64,000 nt of DNA, taken from Sphingomonas phyllosphaerae 5.2. GTDB taxonomy: Bacteria > Pseudomonadota > Alphaproteobacteria > Sphingomonadales > Sphingomonadaceae. The stretch covers positions 1,029,501 through 1,093,500 of the forward strand of contig NZ_ATTI01000001.1 in assembly GCF_000419605.1 (NCBI RefSeq). Reading direction: 5' to 3'. This document shows positions 28,953 through 38,756 of this stretch, one piece after another (position 1 is the first letter of the stretch; every line of letters begins with the position of its first letter). The notes beneath the pieces are model-generated. The model was not told the DNA's origin. It saw nothing but the letters and a program-made list of their open reading frames with translations, and made no database searches. The translations under genes were made by a program, and so were the position numbers.

Positions 28953-30050
28953 CTAATTCTCGCGCACCCGCGGTGCTGCCGCGGATTCGCGTTCCACAAG
29001 CGTGTGCTCCAACATCCGTGTGATGCAGCGAGCGCCCTTGCCCTGGGCGGCGCGCATTTCATCGATCAGGAGCCGGAGCGCTTCGCCGGCCAGTTCCTGC
29101 ACGGGTTGCCGGATGGTCGTCAGTGGTGGCCAAAGCGTCGTCGCGGCGATGCTGTCGTCGATGCCGGCGACGCTGAGGTCGCGCGGCACGTCGAGGTGCC
29201 GCCGATGCGCGACCGAGACCACCGCCGCCGCCATGTCGTCATTGCTCGCGAGGATCGCGGTGGGGGGCGCCGGATCGTCCAGCAATCGTTCTCCGGCAAC
29301 GAGCCCTGAGGCGTAGCTGAAATCACCCTGCGCGATGCAGGTTTCGACACCCGCCTCGTGCGCCGCAGCGGTAAAGCCCGCGAGCCGCTCGGCACTGGCG
29401 CTTTGGTCGGGGTTGCCGACGATGAAGCCGAGGCGGCGGTGGCCGAGCGCAATCAGGTGACGCGTCATGTCATGCGCCGCGCGGCGGTCATCGATCCCCA
29501 CCGATATCGCATCCGACACCCGCCCGGCCACCACCGCCAGCGGCAATCCGGCCGCGCGCAGGATCTGCCGTACCTCAGCCGACTCGCCCAGCGGCGGCGT
29601 AAGGATCACGCCGCCGATTCCCGAACTGATCAGCTGCTCGATCTCGGCATGTGTCGGCACGCCGCCCTGTTTGCCTTTTAGCAGGATCAGCTGCGCCGCG
29701 CGCGCCGACGCTTCCTCGAACACGCCGGCGAGGAACCCGCTCATGAAGGCGGCGCTGGGGTTGGCGTAGATCACGCCGATCCGCAGTTCCCGTGAGGTGA
29801 CCAGGCTTCGTGCTGAGAGATTCGGGGTGTAGTTGAGCGTCCGGATCGTCGCATTGACGAGCTCGCGTGTCTCGTCACGGACGCCCGGGTCACCGTTGAT
29901 GACGCGCGACACCGTCATCGGCGACACACCGGCCTGTTTGGCAACGTCGATGATCGTCACCCCGCGGCGACGTCCTTTCGGCTGGGGCACAATCATCCCA
30001 TCGTTGCGCCGCCGACCATCGCCGGCGCCTTTGAGCGGACCGGTCTGCAT
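28953..30050 (-). CDS. LacI-family transcriptional regulator
   Basis: Helix-turn-helix VTIIDVAKQAGVSPMTVSRVING followed by the hinge NLSARSLVTSR and a periplasmic-binding-protein-like effector domain (RIGVIYANPSAAFMSG, ILASNDDMAAAVVS, SVAGIDDS). The ATG at 30050 gives 365 residues; an ATG at 29996 gives 347, nearer the family norm, and a TTG at 30071 is also in frame. It is divergent from the MFS-GH43 operon. The palindrome GGTAACGTTACC stands before that operon and before the third TonB receptor; LacI proteins bind such centrally CG-symmetric sites, so it likely represses both until a sugar is bound. Confidence 0.9.
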   Translation of the reverse strand: MQTGPLKGAGDGRRRNDGMIVPQPKGRRRGVTIIDVAKQAGVSPMTVSRVINGDPGVRDETRELVNATIRTLNYTPNLSARSLVTSRELRIGVIYANPSAAFMSGFLAGVFEEASARAAQLILLKGKQGGVPTHAEIEQLISSGIGGVILTPPLGESAEVRQILRAAGLPLAVVAGRVSDAISVGIDDRRAAHDMTRHLIALGHRRLGFIVGNPDQSASAERLAGFTAAAHEAGVETCIAQGDFSYASGLVAGERLLDDPAPPTAILASNDDMAAAVVSVAHRRHLDVPRDLSVAGIDDSIAATTLWPPLTTIRQPVQELAGEALRLLIDEMRAAQGKGARCITRMLEHTLVERESAAAPRVREN

Positions 30051-30139
30051 CGCGGCAAGACGCCCCGTCAATGTCGGATCGTGTGCTGGAATGCGCAGAG
30101 GCGCTTGTCATCGACGGCATCGCGCGGGTACGACGGTCT

Positions 30140-30151
30140 GGTAACGTTACC
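30140..30151. promoter_or_regulatory. Predicted LacI operator, copy 1
   Basis: GGTAACGTTACC, a perfect 12-bp palindrome with central CG as in LacI-family operators. It sits between a possible promoter (TTGTCA at 30105-30110) and the ribosome site of the MFS gene, and within the divergent region of lacI. The identical 12-mer is at 34507. Confidence 0.75.
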
Positions 30152-30163
30152 GTGGGAGGCGGG

Positions 30164-31405
30164 ATGGCGCGATTTCCATATGTGCGCTGGACGATCATTG
30201 CGCTGTTCGTCGGCGCGATGGTCATCAATTATCTGGCACGCAGCGTGCTGGGCGTTGCCGCTCCCGCGATCATGGCGGAGCAGGCGATTTCGTCCGAGCA
30301 ATATTCCTGGATCACCGGCGCGTTCCAGCTTGGGATCATGTTCCAGCCGGTCGCGGGTTATCTGCTCGACGTGATCGGCCTGAAGATCGGCTTCACGTTG
30401 TTCGTCGCAATATGGTCGCTGATTACGATAGGGCATGGGCTTGCGAGCGGCTGGATGGGGTTTGCGGGTCTCCGCGGTGCGCTCGGACTCGTCGAAGGTT
30501 CTGCGCAGCCAGCCGGCATGAAGGTGGTGGCGGAGTGGTTTCCGGCGCGCGAACGCGGCGTGGCGGGCGGCATCTACCAGATCGGTGCGTCGTTCGGCGC
30601 GGTGTTCGCGCCGCCGTTGGTCGCGTGGGCGATCCTCTACGACAGCTGGCGCGTGGCCTTCTTCGTGGCGGGTGGGCTGGGGATCGCGTGGGTGCTCGCG
30701 TGGCTGCTGTGGTATGCGCCACCCGCACGGCACCGCTCGATCTCGTCCGAAGAACGGCAGCTGATCGCGGACGGGCAGGAGGTCGCACTGGCGAGCCGTC
30801 GCGGTCGCCCGCCGCTCGGCGAGTTGCTCCGCCGCCGTAATCTGTGGACGATTGCGGGTGCGCGCTTCCTCGCCGATCCGGTGTGGGGCATGCTGTCGCT
30901 GTGGATGCCGCTGTACCTCGTGCAGGTGCGGCATTTCGACCTGAAGCAGATCGCGCTATTCGCGTGGCTGCCGTTCCTCGCCGCCGATCTCGGCTGCCTG
31001 TTCGGCCCGGCGGTGGTGGCATGGTTGCAACGCCGCGGAATCGGACTGATCGACGCGCGACGGTGGGCATTCACGCTCGGCGCGGTGCTGATGACGGGGA
31101 TGATCTTCGTCGGCACCGTGACCAGTCCGGTCGCCGCGGTCGCGCTGCTGTGCCTCGGCGGCTTCGCGCACCAGACATTGTCGGTGACGGTGATCACGAT
31201 GGTCTCCGACCTTTTCCCGCAGGATCAGGTCGCGACCGCGACCGGCGTGTCGGGCACCGCCGCCAATCTGGGCGTCCTGATCTTCACGCTGGTGCTGGGA
31301 TCGCTGGTCGACCAGGTCGGTTACCAGCCCTTCTTCATCTTGCTCGGCCTGCTCGATCTGGCGGGCGCCGCGCTGCTCTGGACGAACATCCGAAAGCCGT
31401 CATGA
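30164..31405 (+). CDS. MFS transporter, hexuronate/ACS-like
   Basis: 413 residues, twelve membrane segments, with INYLARSVLGVAAPAI in helix one and WMGFAGLRGALGLVEGSAQPAGMKVVAEWFPARERG in the fourth-fifth helix region, as in ExuT-like ACS permeases. The ATG at 30164 has GGGAGG before it; the longer in-frame start at 30071 would run through the LacI operator and is rejected. Its stop overlaps the GH43 start (ATGA). It probably takes up xylose-containing sugars or their acids. Confidence 0.87.
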   Translation: MARFPYVRWTIIALFVGAMVINYLARSVLGVAAPAIMAEQAISSEQYSWITGAFQLGIMFQPVAGYLLDVIGLKIGFTLFVAIWSLITIGHGLASGWMGFAGLRGALGLVEGSAQPAGMKVVAEWFPARERGVAGGIYQIGASFGAVFAPPLVAWAILYDSWRVAFFVAGGLGIAWVLAWLLWYAPPARHRSISSEERQLIADGQEVALASRRGRPPLGELLRRRNLWTIAGARFLADPVWGMLSLWMPLYLVQVRHFDLKQIALFAWLPFLAADLGCLFGPAVVAWLQRRGIGLIDARRWAFTLGAVLMTGMIFVGTVTSPVAAVALLCLGGFAHQTLSVTVITMVSDLFPQDQVATATGVSGTAANLGVLIFTLVLGSLVDQVGYQPFFILLGLLDLAGAALLWTNIRKPS

Positions 31406-33009
31406 CCATTCGCAATCCCATCCTGCGCGGGTTCAACCCGGACCCGTCGATCGTGCGCGTCGGGAACGATTATTACCTCGCCACCTCCACGTTCGAGTGG
31501 TTTCCCGGCGTGCAGATCCATCACTCGCGCGATCTGAGCGACTGGCAACTCGCGGCGCGGCCGCTGCGTCGGCCAAGCCAGATCGATCTGCGCGGCGACC
31601 CCGATTCCTGCGGCGTGTGGGCGGCGGATCTCAGCCATGCCGACGGGCGCTTCCACCTCGTCTACACCGACGTGAAGCGTTACGGTCGAACCACGGTCGA
31701 CGGCGCGGTGGGCGTGTCGCTGCGCGACTTCCATAACTATTGGGTCTGGTGCGATCGCATCGACGGCGAATGGTCCGATCCCGTTCACCTGAACAGCAGC
31801 GGCTTCGACCCGGCGCTGTTCCACGACGATGACGGGCGAAGCTGGTTGCTCAACATGTTGTGGGACCATCGACCGGGGCGGCCGCGCTTCGCCGGCATCG
31901 TCGCGCAGGAACTGGATATTGCCGCCAAGCGCCTGATCGGCGAGCGCCGCGTCATCTTCAGAGGCACCGCGCTCGGCTTCACCGAGGGGCCGCACCTCTA
32001 CAAGCGCGACGGCTGGTATCACCTGCTGGTCGCAGAGGGCGGAACGGACCGTAATCACGCCGTCGTTATGGCGCGATCCCGCGACCTGTTCGGCCCTTAT
32101 GAAGTGCATCCCGACGGGCCGGTGCTCACGGCGCGAGGGCGTCCGGATGCCCCGTTGCAGCGCGCCGGACACGGCGACCTCGTCGAGGCAAGCGATGGAA
32201 CGACGTGGCTGTTCCATCTCTGCGGGCGGCCGCTGCCCACCAGCGACCGCTGCGTGCTGGGCCGCGAAACCGCCATCCAGCCGGTCCGATGGGGAGACGA
32301 CGGCTGGCTGCGCACATTGGACGGAACGGCGGCGCCGATGCTTGACGTACCGCATGGCCTTAAGGCGCCGCCGTCCACGCCAATGCGCAGCCTTGCGGAT
32401 TTCACCGGCCCCGAGCTGCCGTCCGCGTTCCAATGGCTGCGGACGCCCTATCCGGACGATATCTTTAGCTTGTCGGCGCGACCGGGCTGGCTTCGGCTGC
32501 ACGGTCGCGAGACGATCGGCAGCCATTTCACGCAAGCACTTGTCGCGCGGCGACAGCAGGCGTTCCGATACAGCGCGGAGACGCTGATGGATTACCGCCC
32601 CGATACCTTCCAGCAGGCGGCGGGACTGGTCTGTTATTACAACGCGACCAAATTCCATTATCTTCACGTCGCTGGAGACGACGAGGGTGGCCGAACGCTC
32701 CAGGTGCTGTCGGCGCTGCCGATCGGTGACGGCGCGAGCGCGACCACCGAGCAGGTTCCGATCGGCGAAGGGCTGGTCGCCTTGCGGGTCGAGGTGGATC
32801 ACGAGGTGCTGCGGTTCGGGTACCGTGTGGGCGATGCAATCGGGTGGACATGGCTGGACACTATCTTCGCCGCAGACCTGCTGTCGGACGAAGCCACGAT
32901 CGCGGGCCTGCCCAATTTCACGGGGACCTTCGTCGGGATGGCTTGTCAGGACGTGTCAGGTGCCGGGAAAGCCGCTGACTTCAGCTATTTTCATTATGAG
33001 GAGGCATAG
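31402..33009 (+). CDS. GH43 beta-xylosidase/arabinofuranosidase
   Basis: 535 residues without a signal peptide, so cytoplasmic. Five-bladed propeller with the GH43 triad: Asp14 in NPDPSIVRV (base), Asp136 in GFDPALFHDDDG (pKa modulator) and Glu195 in GFTEGPHLYKRDG (acid). The C-terminal beta-sandwich (about 330-535, with GLVCYYNATKFHYLHV) places it near the two-domain XynB-like xylosidases that split xylo-oligosaccharides. Coupled to the MFS by ATGA, so imported oligomers would be hydrolysed inside the cell. Confidence 0.9.
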   Translation: MTIRNPILRGFNPDPSIVRVGNDYYLATSTFEWFPGVQIHHSRDLSDWQLAARPLRRPSQIDLRGDPDSCGVWAADLSHADGRFHLVYTDVKRYGRTTVDGAVGVSLRDFHNYWVWCDRIDGEWSDPVHLNSSGFDPALFHDDDGRSWLLNMLWDHRPGRPRFAGIVAQELDIAAKRLIGERRVIFRGTALGFTEGPHLYKRDGWYHLLVAEGGTDRNHAVVMARSRDLFGPYEVHPDGPVLTARGRPDAPLQRAGHGDLVEASDGTTWLFHLCGRPLPTSDRCVLGRETAIQPVRWGDDGWLRTLDGTAAPMLDVPHGLKAPPSTPMRSLADFTGPELPSAFQWLRTPYPDDIFSLSARPGWLRLHGRETIGSHFTQALVARRQQAFRYSAETLMDYRPDTFQQAAGLVCYYNATKFHYLHVAGDDEGGRTLQVLSALPIGDGASATTEQVPIGEGLVALRVEVDHEVLRFGYRVGDAIGWTWLDTIFAADLLSDEATIAGLPNFTGTFVGMACQDVSGAGKAADFSYFHYEEA

Positions 33010-33093
33010 TGTCCCGTCGCGCGGGTGCGTGCCGTGGCTGACATCTAATGCACGCGAACATGGCGGGTTGCGACCTGCTTTCAATGCTGTAAA

Positions 33094-34354
<1,261 letters not shown>

Positions 34355-34473
34355 TCCCGAGCGCGGCCGCCACGCTGTAGTGTGGTGGCGGATCGCTTGT
34401 TCGTTTGAGCGCGCCGGTTTCGACTTGAGAGGGCGCGGGCAGCGGGAAGCCTAAGAATTCCCACGGCAAAGAG

Positions 34474-34518
34474 TTGACACCCGAGTGCTTAAGTATAGAT
34501 TCGAATGGTAACGTTACC
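34474..34518 (+). promoter_or_regulatory. Promoter and LacI operator copy 2 before the third TonB receptor
   Basis: TTGACA (34474-34479), 16-base gap, TAGATT (34496-34501), then the palindrome GGTAACGTTACC at 34507-34518, identical to copy 1. The operator would cover the transcription start, as expected for repression. The leader to the receptor ATG (34805) is about 290 bases and holds nothing else clear. Confidence 0.7.
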
Positions 34519-34804
34519 TTGGCGCCGGTAAGAGCGAATCGGAGTGATTTTGTTGCAAACGGGAGGGAGAAAGGCTGCGCCTGAAAGGTGCGGTGACGGA
34601 TGGTCGTGAAAAAGTTGGCCGCCGTGATGCGTATCGGCTGCGAAGATTGGTGCGATATCCAGGTGTGATGTTTTGGTGCCTGAGGCTGGATTTGTCGTGA
34701 CGGTGTGACGAACTGGCCGAGCCGAACAACAACGTTCGGCGAGATTTCGGCGAGGCGGCAAACGCTCGCCCGCGAAGAAGTGACAAAAACAACGGAGCTA
34801 GGGG

Positions 34805-37800
34805 ATGATGATGAAAGCGTTGATCGAGGGGCGTCGCGCCCGCATGCGGACCGGCGTCGCCGTGATCGCACTGATCGCCGCCGGTGGCGCGCCATCGCTG
34901 GCACAGGCGCAATCAGCGCCGGCAGGGCAAGAAGCCGGCGCCGCGACGACACCGCCGGAGGTTCCCGCGCAGCTTCAAACCACCGCCGGCTCGACCGCGC
35001 GACCCGACCAGGCGAGCCCGGCAGCGGATGAAGGCGGTGCGCAGGACGTCATCGTCACCGGCTCGCGCATCACGACCGGCGGCTTCACGGCACCGACCCC
35101 GACGACGGTGATCGATGCCGGCGCGATCGCCGCCAACGCACAACCCAACGTCTTCACGACCATTTCGCAGCTGCCGTCGCTGCAGGGATCGACGGGTACG
35201 AGCGTCAACACCTTCAGCACCTCCAGCGGGGCACAGGGGCTCAGTTCGTTCTCGCTGCGCGGTGTCGGCGCGATCCGCACGCTGACGCTGATTGACGGCC
35301 AGCGCGTCGTCGGCGCGAACGTGACCGGCGTTCCCGATGTCAGCCAGTTCCCGCAATTGCTGATCAAGCGGGTCGACGTGGTAAATGGTGGCGCGTCCGC
35401 CTCCTACGGCTCGGACGCGGTCGGCGGCGTGGTGAACTTCATCACCGACACCCGCTTCAAAGGCGTGAAGGGCAACATCCAGGGCGGCATCACCGATTAC
35501 GGCGATAACGAACAGGTACTCGTCCAGCTTGCTGCGGGCACAAGCCTGCTGGAAGACCGGCTTCATATCGTCGGCAGCACGGAATACGCGCGCGACGAAG
35601 GCGTCGGCGGCGGAGAGTTCGGCATCGGGCTGGCCGGCGGCCGCGACTGGTTCAAGCAGACCACGTTGGTCAATCGCAACGTCACCAACGACGGATCGCC
35701 GCAATATGTGCTGCGTGATCTGGCGCAGTCGATCACGTTCTCGAAGTACGGCCTTATCACCGCAGGCCCATTGCAGGGCATCGCCTTCGATCGTGCGGGA
35801 GCCCCGTTCCAGTTCCAGTACGGCTCGAACGGCGTTCCGTCGCGGCAGTCGTCGGGGGCGGTGATTGGATGTTTTGCCGGTTTCTGCCAGGGCGGCGACT
35901 TGTCGGGCAACGTCGATGCGGGGCGTTCGCTGCTGTCGGGGCTCGAGCGGCTCAACAGTTATGGTCGGATCGGCTTTGATTTCGCGCCGAATAACGAGAT
36001 CTACTTCACCTCCAACATCGCGCAGGTGAAGTCCAACAACCAGCCGGTCGGCGGCCAGAACCGCCCGGCGCTGACGATCCAGTGCGCCAATCCGTTCGTT
36101 CCGGCACAGATAAAGTCGGCATGCGCGACCGCCGGTATCACGCAATTCCAGTTTGGCACCAGTAATGCCGCGCTCGGTAACACGCAGGTGCACACCGACC
36201 GCCGCCAGTACCGCTTCGTGGTGGGCGCCAAAGGCCGGCAGCCGGTGCTCGGATCGGACTGGAGCTACGACATCTACGTCGAGCACGGCACCAACCGGAC
36301 CAAGATCGACGTCGACAACATCCTGCTCTCCAACCGCTTCAACCAGGCGATCAACGCGACGACGATCGACGGTGCGATCGTCTGCGCCAACCCGGTCGCC
36401 CGCGCGGCCGGTTGCCAACCGCTCAACGTGTTCGGCGACAGCCCGTCGCAGCAGTCGCTGGACTATGTCATGCCGGCGAACGGCCCGCGCCAGCGCACCC
36501 GCCAGACGCAGGACGTCGCCAGCCTCAACTTCTCCGGATCGCCGTTCAGTTCGTGGGCCGGCCCGGTGTCGGTGGCGTTCGGCGGCGAATTCCGTCACGA
36601 ATATTACCGCGTGACCGCCGATCCGTATGGCGCCGGCATCGAAAATTCCTCGTACAACGACATCTATCCGTTCGATCCCGTCCAGCTGCCGGCGGGCAAC
36701 AACTGGTATGCCGGCAATTACAAGAACGGCAGCGGCGCCTACAGCGTCAAGGAAGCGTTCGTGGAACTCGACGTGCCGCTGCTCAACGGCGACTCGGTGG
36801 GCCGCGCGAGCGTCAACGGCGCCGCGCGCGTCACCGACTACAGCACGTCGGGCACGGTATGGGCGTGGAAGGTCGGCGGCACCTGGGACCTGCCGATCGA
36901 CGGACTTCGCCTGCGCGGCGTGACGTCGCGCGACGTGCGTGCGCCCAACCTGTCCGAGCTGTTCGCCGCGCCGGTGACGACGACGCAGCCGAACTTCTTC
37001 GATCCGTTCCGCAACGTGAACGTGCTGGCGATCCAAAACACGATCGGCAACCCGGCGCTCACCCCCGAAATCGCGCGCAACACCACCGCCGGGATCGCCT
37101 TCTCGGGATCGAGCCTGCTTCCGGGGCTGAGCCTGTCGTTCGATTACTACAAGCTCAAGATCACCGACGTCATCTCCAGCCTCGGCGCGGGCGACATCGT
37201 CGACCTGTGTTTCCGCGGCGTGCTGCCGGAGACGTGCAGCGCGTTCAACCTGAACAACCCGGCCGGCCCGAATTTCATCAACGTGCAGGCGTTCAACCTG
37301 GCGTCGATCGATACGTCCGGGTTCGACATCGAGGCAAGCTACCGCTGGCAGCGTCCGCTCGGCCTGCCGGGTCGCCTGACCGTGCGCGCACTGGCGACGC
37401 ATATCAGCAAGTTCGTCACCGACACCGGGCTGAACGGGACCATCCCCAACGACACCGCCGGCGTGAACACCGGCAACACGCCCGACTGGAAGTGGCTTGC
37501 GGTGCAGACGTACGAGGGGGATAATTTCTCGCTGCTGCTGCAGGAGCGCTGGTTCAGCGACGGCGTGCTGGGCAACCAGTATGTGCGCTGCGATCCGGGC
37601 ACGTGCCCGGTGTCGACCAACCAGCACCCGACGATCGACCAGAACTTCATGCCCGGCGCCTTCTACATGGATGTCGGCGGGACCTACGACCTGAGCGAGG
37701 CGGCCACCGCCTATTTCAAGGTCGACAACCTCTTCAACCGCGACCCGGCGAAGTCGCCGTTCTTCGTCAATCCGGCGTTGTACGACGTGCTGGGCCGCAC

Positions 37801-37831
37801 CTATCGCCTGGGGGTGCGCTTCAGCTTCTGA
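34805..37831 (+). CDS. TonB-dependent outer-membrane receptor, Oar-like/sugar type
   Basis: 1008 residues. Signal peptide (LIAAGGAPSLAQAQ), Ala/Pro/Thr-rich spacer, TonB-box-like QDVIVTGSRI, plug with SLRGVGAIRTLTLIDGQRVV and ASASYGSDAVGGVVNFI, and a barrel ending YRLGVRFSF. The plug belongs to a subtype different from the two other receptors here (no IVAEDIGKLPD motif). The ribosome site GGAGCTAGGGG precedes three consecutive ATGs. Under the LacI-type operator it should import xylo- or arabinoxylo-oligosaccharides for the GH43/MFS pair. Confidence 0.92.
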   Translation: MMMKALIEGRRARMRTGVAVIALIAAGGAPSLAQAQSAPAGQEAGAATTPPEVPAQLQTTAGSTARPDQASPAADEGGAQDVIVTGSRITTGGFTAPTPTTVIDAGAIAANAQPNVFTTISQLPSLQGSTGTSVNTFSTSSGAQGLSSFSLRGVGAIRTLTLIDGQRVVGANVTGVPDVSQFPQLLIKRVDVVNGGASASYGSDAVGGVVNFITDTRFKGVKGNIQGGITDYGDNEQVLVQLAAGTSLLEDRLHIVGSTEYARDEGVGGGEFGIGLAGGRDWFKQTTLVNRNVTNDGSPQYVLRDLAQSITFSKYGLITAGPLQGIAFDRAGAPFQFQYGSNGVPSRQSSGAVIGCFAGFCQGGDLSGNVDAGRSLLSGLERLNSYGRIGFDFAPNNEIYFTSNIAQVKSNNQPVGGQNRPALTIQCANPFVPAQIKSACATAGITQFQFGTSNAALGNTQVHTDRRQYRFVVGAKGRQPVLGSDWSYDIYVEHGTNRTKIDVDNILLSNRFNQAINATTIDGAIVCANPVARAAGCQPLNVFGDSPSQQSLDYVMPANGPRQRTRQTQDVASLNFSGSPFSSWAGPVSVAFGGEFRHEYYRVTADPYGAGIENSSYNDIYPFDPVQLPAGNNWYAGNYKNGSGAYSVKEAFVELDVPLLNGDSVGRASVNGAARVTDYSTSGTVWAWKVGGTWDLPIDGLRLRGVTSRDVRAPNLSELFAAPVTTTQPNFFDPFRNVNVLAIQNTIGNPALTPEIARNTTAGIAFSGSSLLPGLSLSFDYYKLKITDVISSLGAGDIVDLCFRGVLPETCSAFNLNNPAGPNFINVQAFNLASIDTSGFDIEASYRWQRPLGLPGRLTVRALATHISKFVTDTGLNGTIPNDTAGVNTGNTPDWKWLAVQTYEGDNFSLLLQERWFSDGVLGNQYVRCDPGTCPVSTNQHPTIDQNFMPGAFYMDVGGTYDLSEAATAYFKVDNLFNRDPAKSPFFVNPALYDVLGRTYRLGVRFSF

Positions 37832-37840
37832 GCCCGGTGA

Positions 37841-37871
37841 GGGGCCTGCGCATCTGGTCGGCGCAGGCCCC
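37841..37871. terminator. Strong hairpin after the third TonB receptor
   Basis: GGGGCCTGCGC, 9-base loop, GCGCAGGCCCC: a perfect 11-bp stem 9 bases past the stop. No T-tract follows, as is common in GC-rich alphaproteobacteria, but the position suits a terminator. Confidence 0.65.
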
Positions 37872-37897
37872 CGACCGCGGCATCTTACGTCGGTCGT

Positions 37898-37912
37898 ACA
37901 AACCATATATGA
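37898..37912. promoter_or_regulatory. Weak GntR-regulon site before the gntR gene
   Basis: ACAAAC-CAT-ATATGA: the second half matches TCATAT-N3-ATATGA perfectly, the first only in three of six. It is 36 bases before the GntR coding region, suggesting autoregulation. Confidence 0.35.
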
Positions 37913-37948
37913 TCGGGTCGCTACTTTCTCACAGACCGGCGACCCGAC

Positions 37949-38665
37949 TTGCGGCATTTCGACACCAAGGCTCATCTTCCCGCCACTTCGCGCGCCGTGC
38001 GATCCGCCCCCGGGCCGACCATGGTCGAGCGGGCCTATGACCATCTGCTCGACATGCTGATGAGCCTGAAGATCGCGCCCGGTGAGCGGATCGCGATCGA
38101 CACGGTGGCGCGTCAGCTCGGCATCTCGCAGACGCCGGTGCGCGAGGCGATGAGCCAGCTCGAGGCGGAGAAGCTGGTCTACAAGATGCCGAACGTCGGC
38201 TACCGCGCCAGTCCGCAGATGAGCCGCGACGAAGTGCGCGACCTCTACACGCTACGACAGCTGATCGAGCCATATGCCGCAGCGCGCGCCGCCGAAGCCA
38301 TGACCGACACGGCGATCGCGGCGCTTCGCGCGATCGACTGCGACATGTCGGGCGTAGCGGACGGTGATACGCGCGCCTATTCGCGCTTCGCCGAGGCCGA
38401 CGCCGCGCTCCACCGCTTGATCGCGACCGGGAGCGGCAACCGGCTGATCGCCGAAACCGTCGAACGCCTCCATGCGCACCTGCATATCTTCCGCGCGCTC
38501 TACGCGACCAACGCCCCGCACGAGGCCGCGCGCGAGCACCGCGCGATCATCGATGCGCTGGTGGCGCACGATGCCGGTGCCGCGGAGCGGGCAGTTCGTC
38601 ACCACCTCGAATGTTCGCAGCAACGCATGGATGACGTGCTTGCGAGGAGCGCAGCAAGCAACTGA
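37949..38665 (+). CDS. GntR-family regulator (FCD type)
   Basis: Winged helix with ERAYDHLLDMLMSLKIAPGERI and RQLGISQTPVREAMSQLEAEKLVYK, then an FCD domain (DLYTLRQLIEPYAAARAAE, DAALHRLIATGSGN, EHRAIIDALVAHD). This is the class of regulators for organic-acid and aromatic catabolism. The TTG at 37949 gives 238 residues; the first ATG in frame (38021) gives 214 and begins only two residues before the DNA-binding helix, so the start is uncertain. It precedes the amidohydrolase operon and is the probable binder of the repeated TCATAT-N3-ATATGA sites. Confidence 0.88.
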   Translation: MRHFDTKAHLPATSRAVRSAPGPTMVERAYDHLLDMLMSLKIAPGERIAIDTVARQLGISQTPVREAMSQLEAEKLVYKMPNVGYRASPQMSRDEVRDLYTLRQLIEPYAAARAAEAMTDTAIAALRAIDCDMSGVADGDTRAYSRFAEADAALHRLIATGSGNRLIAETVERLHAHLHIFRALYATNAPHEAAREHRAIIDALVAHDAGAAERAVRHHLECSQQRMDDVLARSAASN

Positions 38666-38694
38666 CATCGTTTGCCGTTTATTGCGCATCTTGC

Positions 38695-38723
38695 TTGACA
38701 GGCGCAGCCGCAGGACCATAGTC
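38695..38723 (+). promoter_or_regulatory. Promoter of the amidohydrolase operon
   Basis: TTGACA (38695-38700), 16-base gap, CATAGT (38717-38722). A consensus -35 with a fair -10; the predicted operator follows at 38727 so repression by blocking the start is plausible. Confidence 0.6.
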
Positions 38724-38726
38724 AGA

Positions 38727-38741
38727 TCATATAGGATATGA
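38727..38741. promoter_or_regulatory. GntR-regulon operator, best copy
   Basis: TCATAT-AGG-ATATGA: perfect 6-bp inverted repeat with 3-base spacer, directly downstream of the -10 box and 16 bases before the amidohydrolase start. Near-identical to 53956-53970. Confidence 0.75.
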
Positions 38742-38756
38742 CTTGGAGAGGAAGCG

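Noticed and set aside
34913..38044. A 1043-codon reverse open frame opposite the third TonB receptor
   Set aside because: Low-information Arg/Val/His-rich translation; the forward strand carries a full receptor with signal peptide, plug and barrel.
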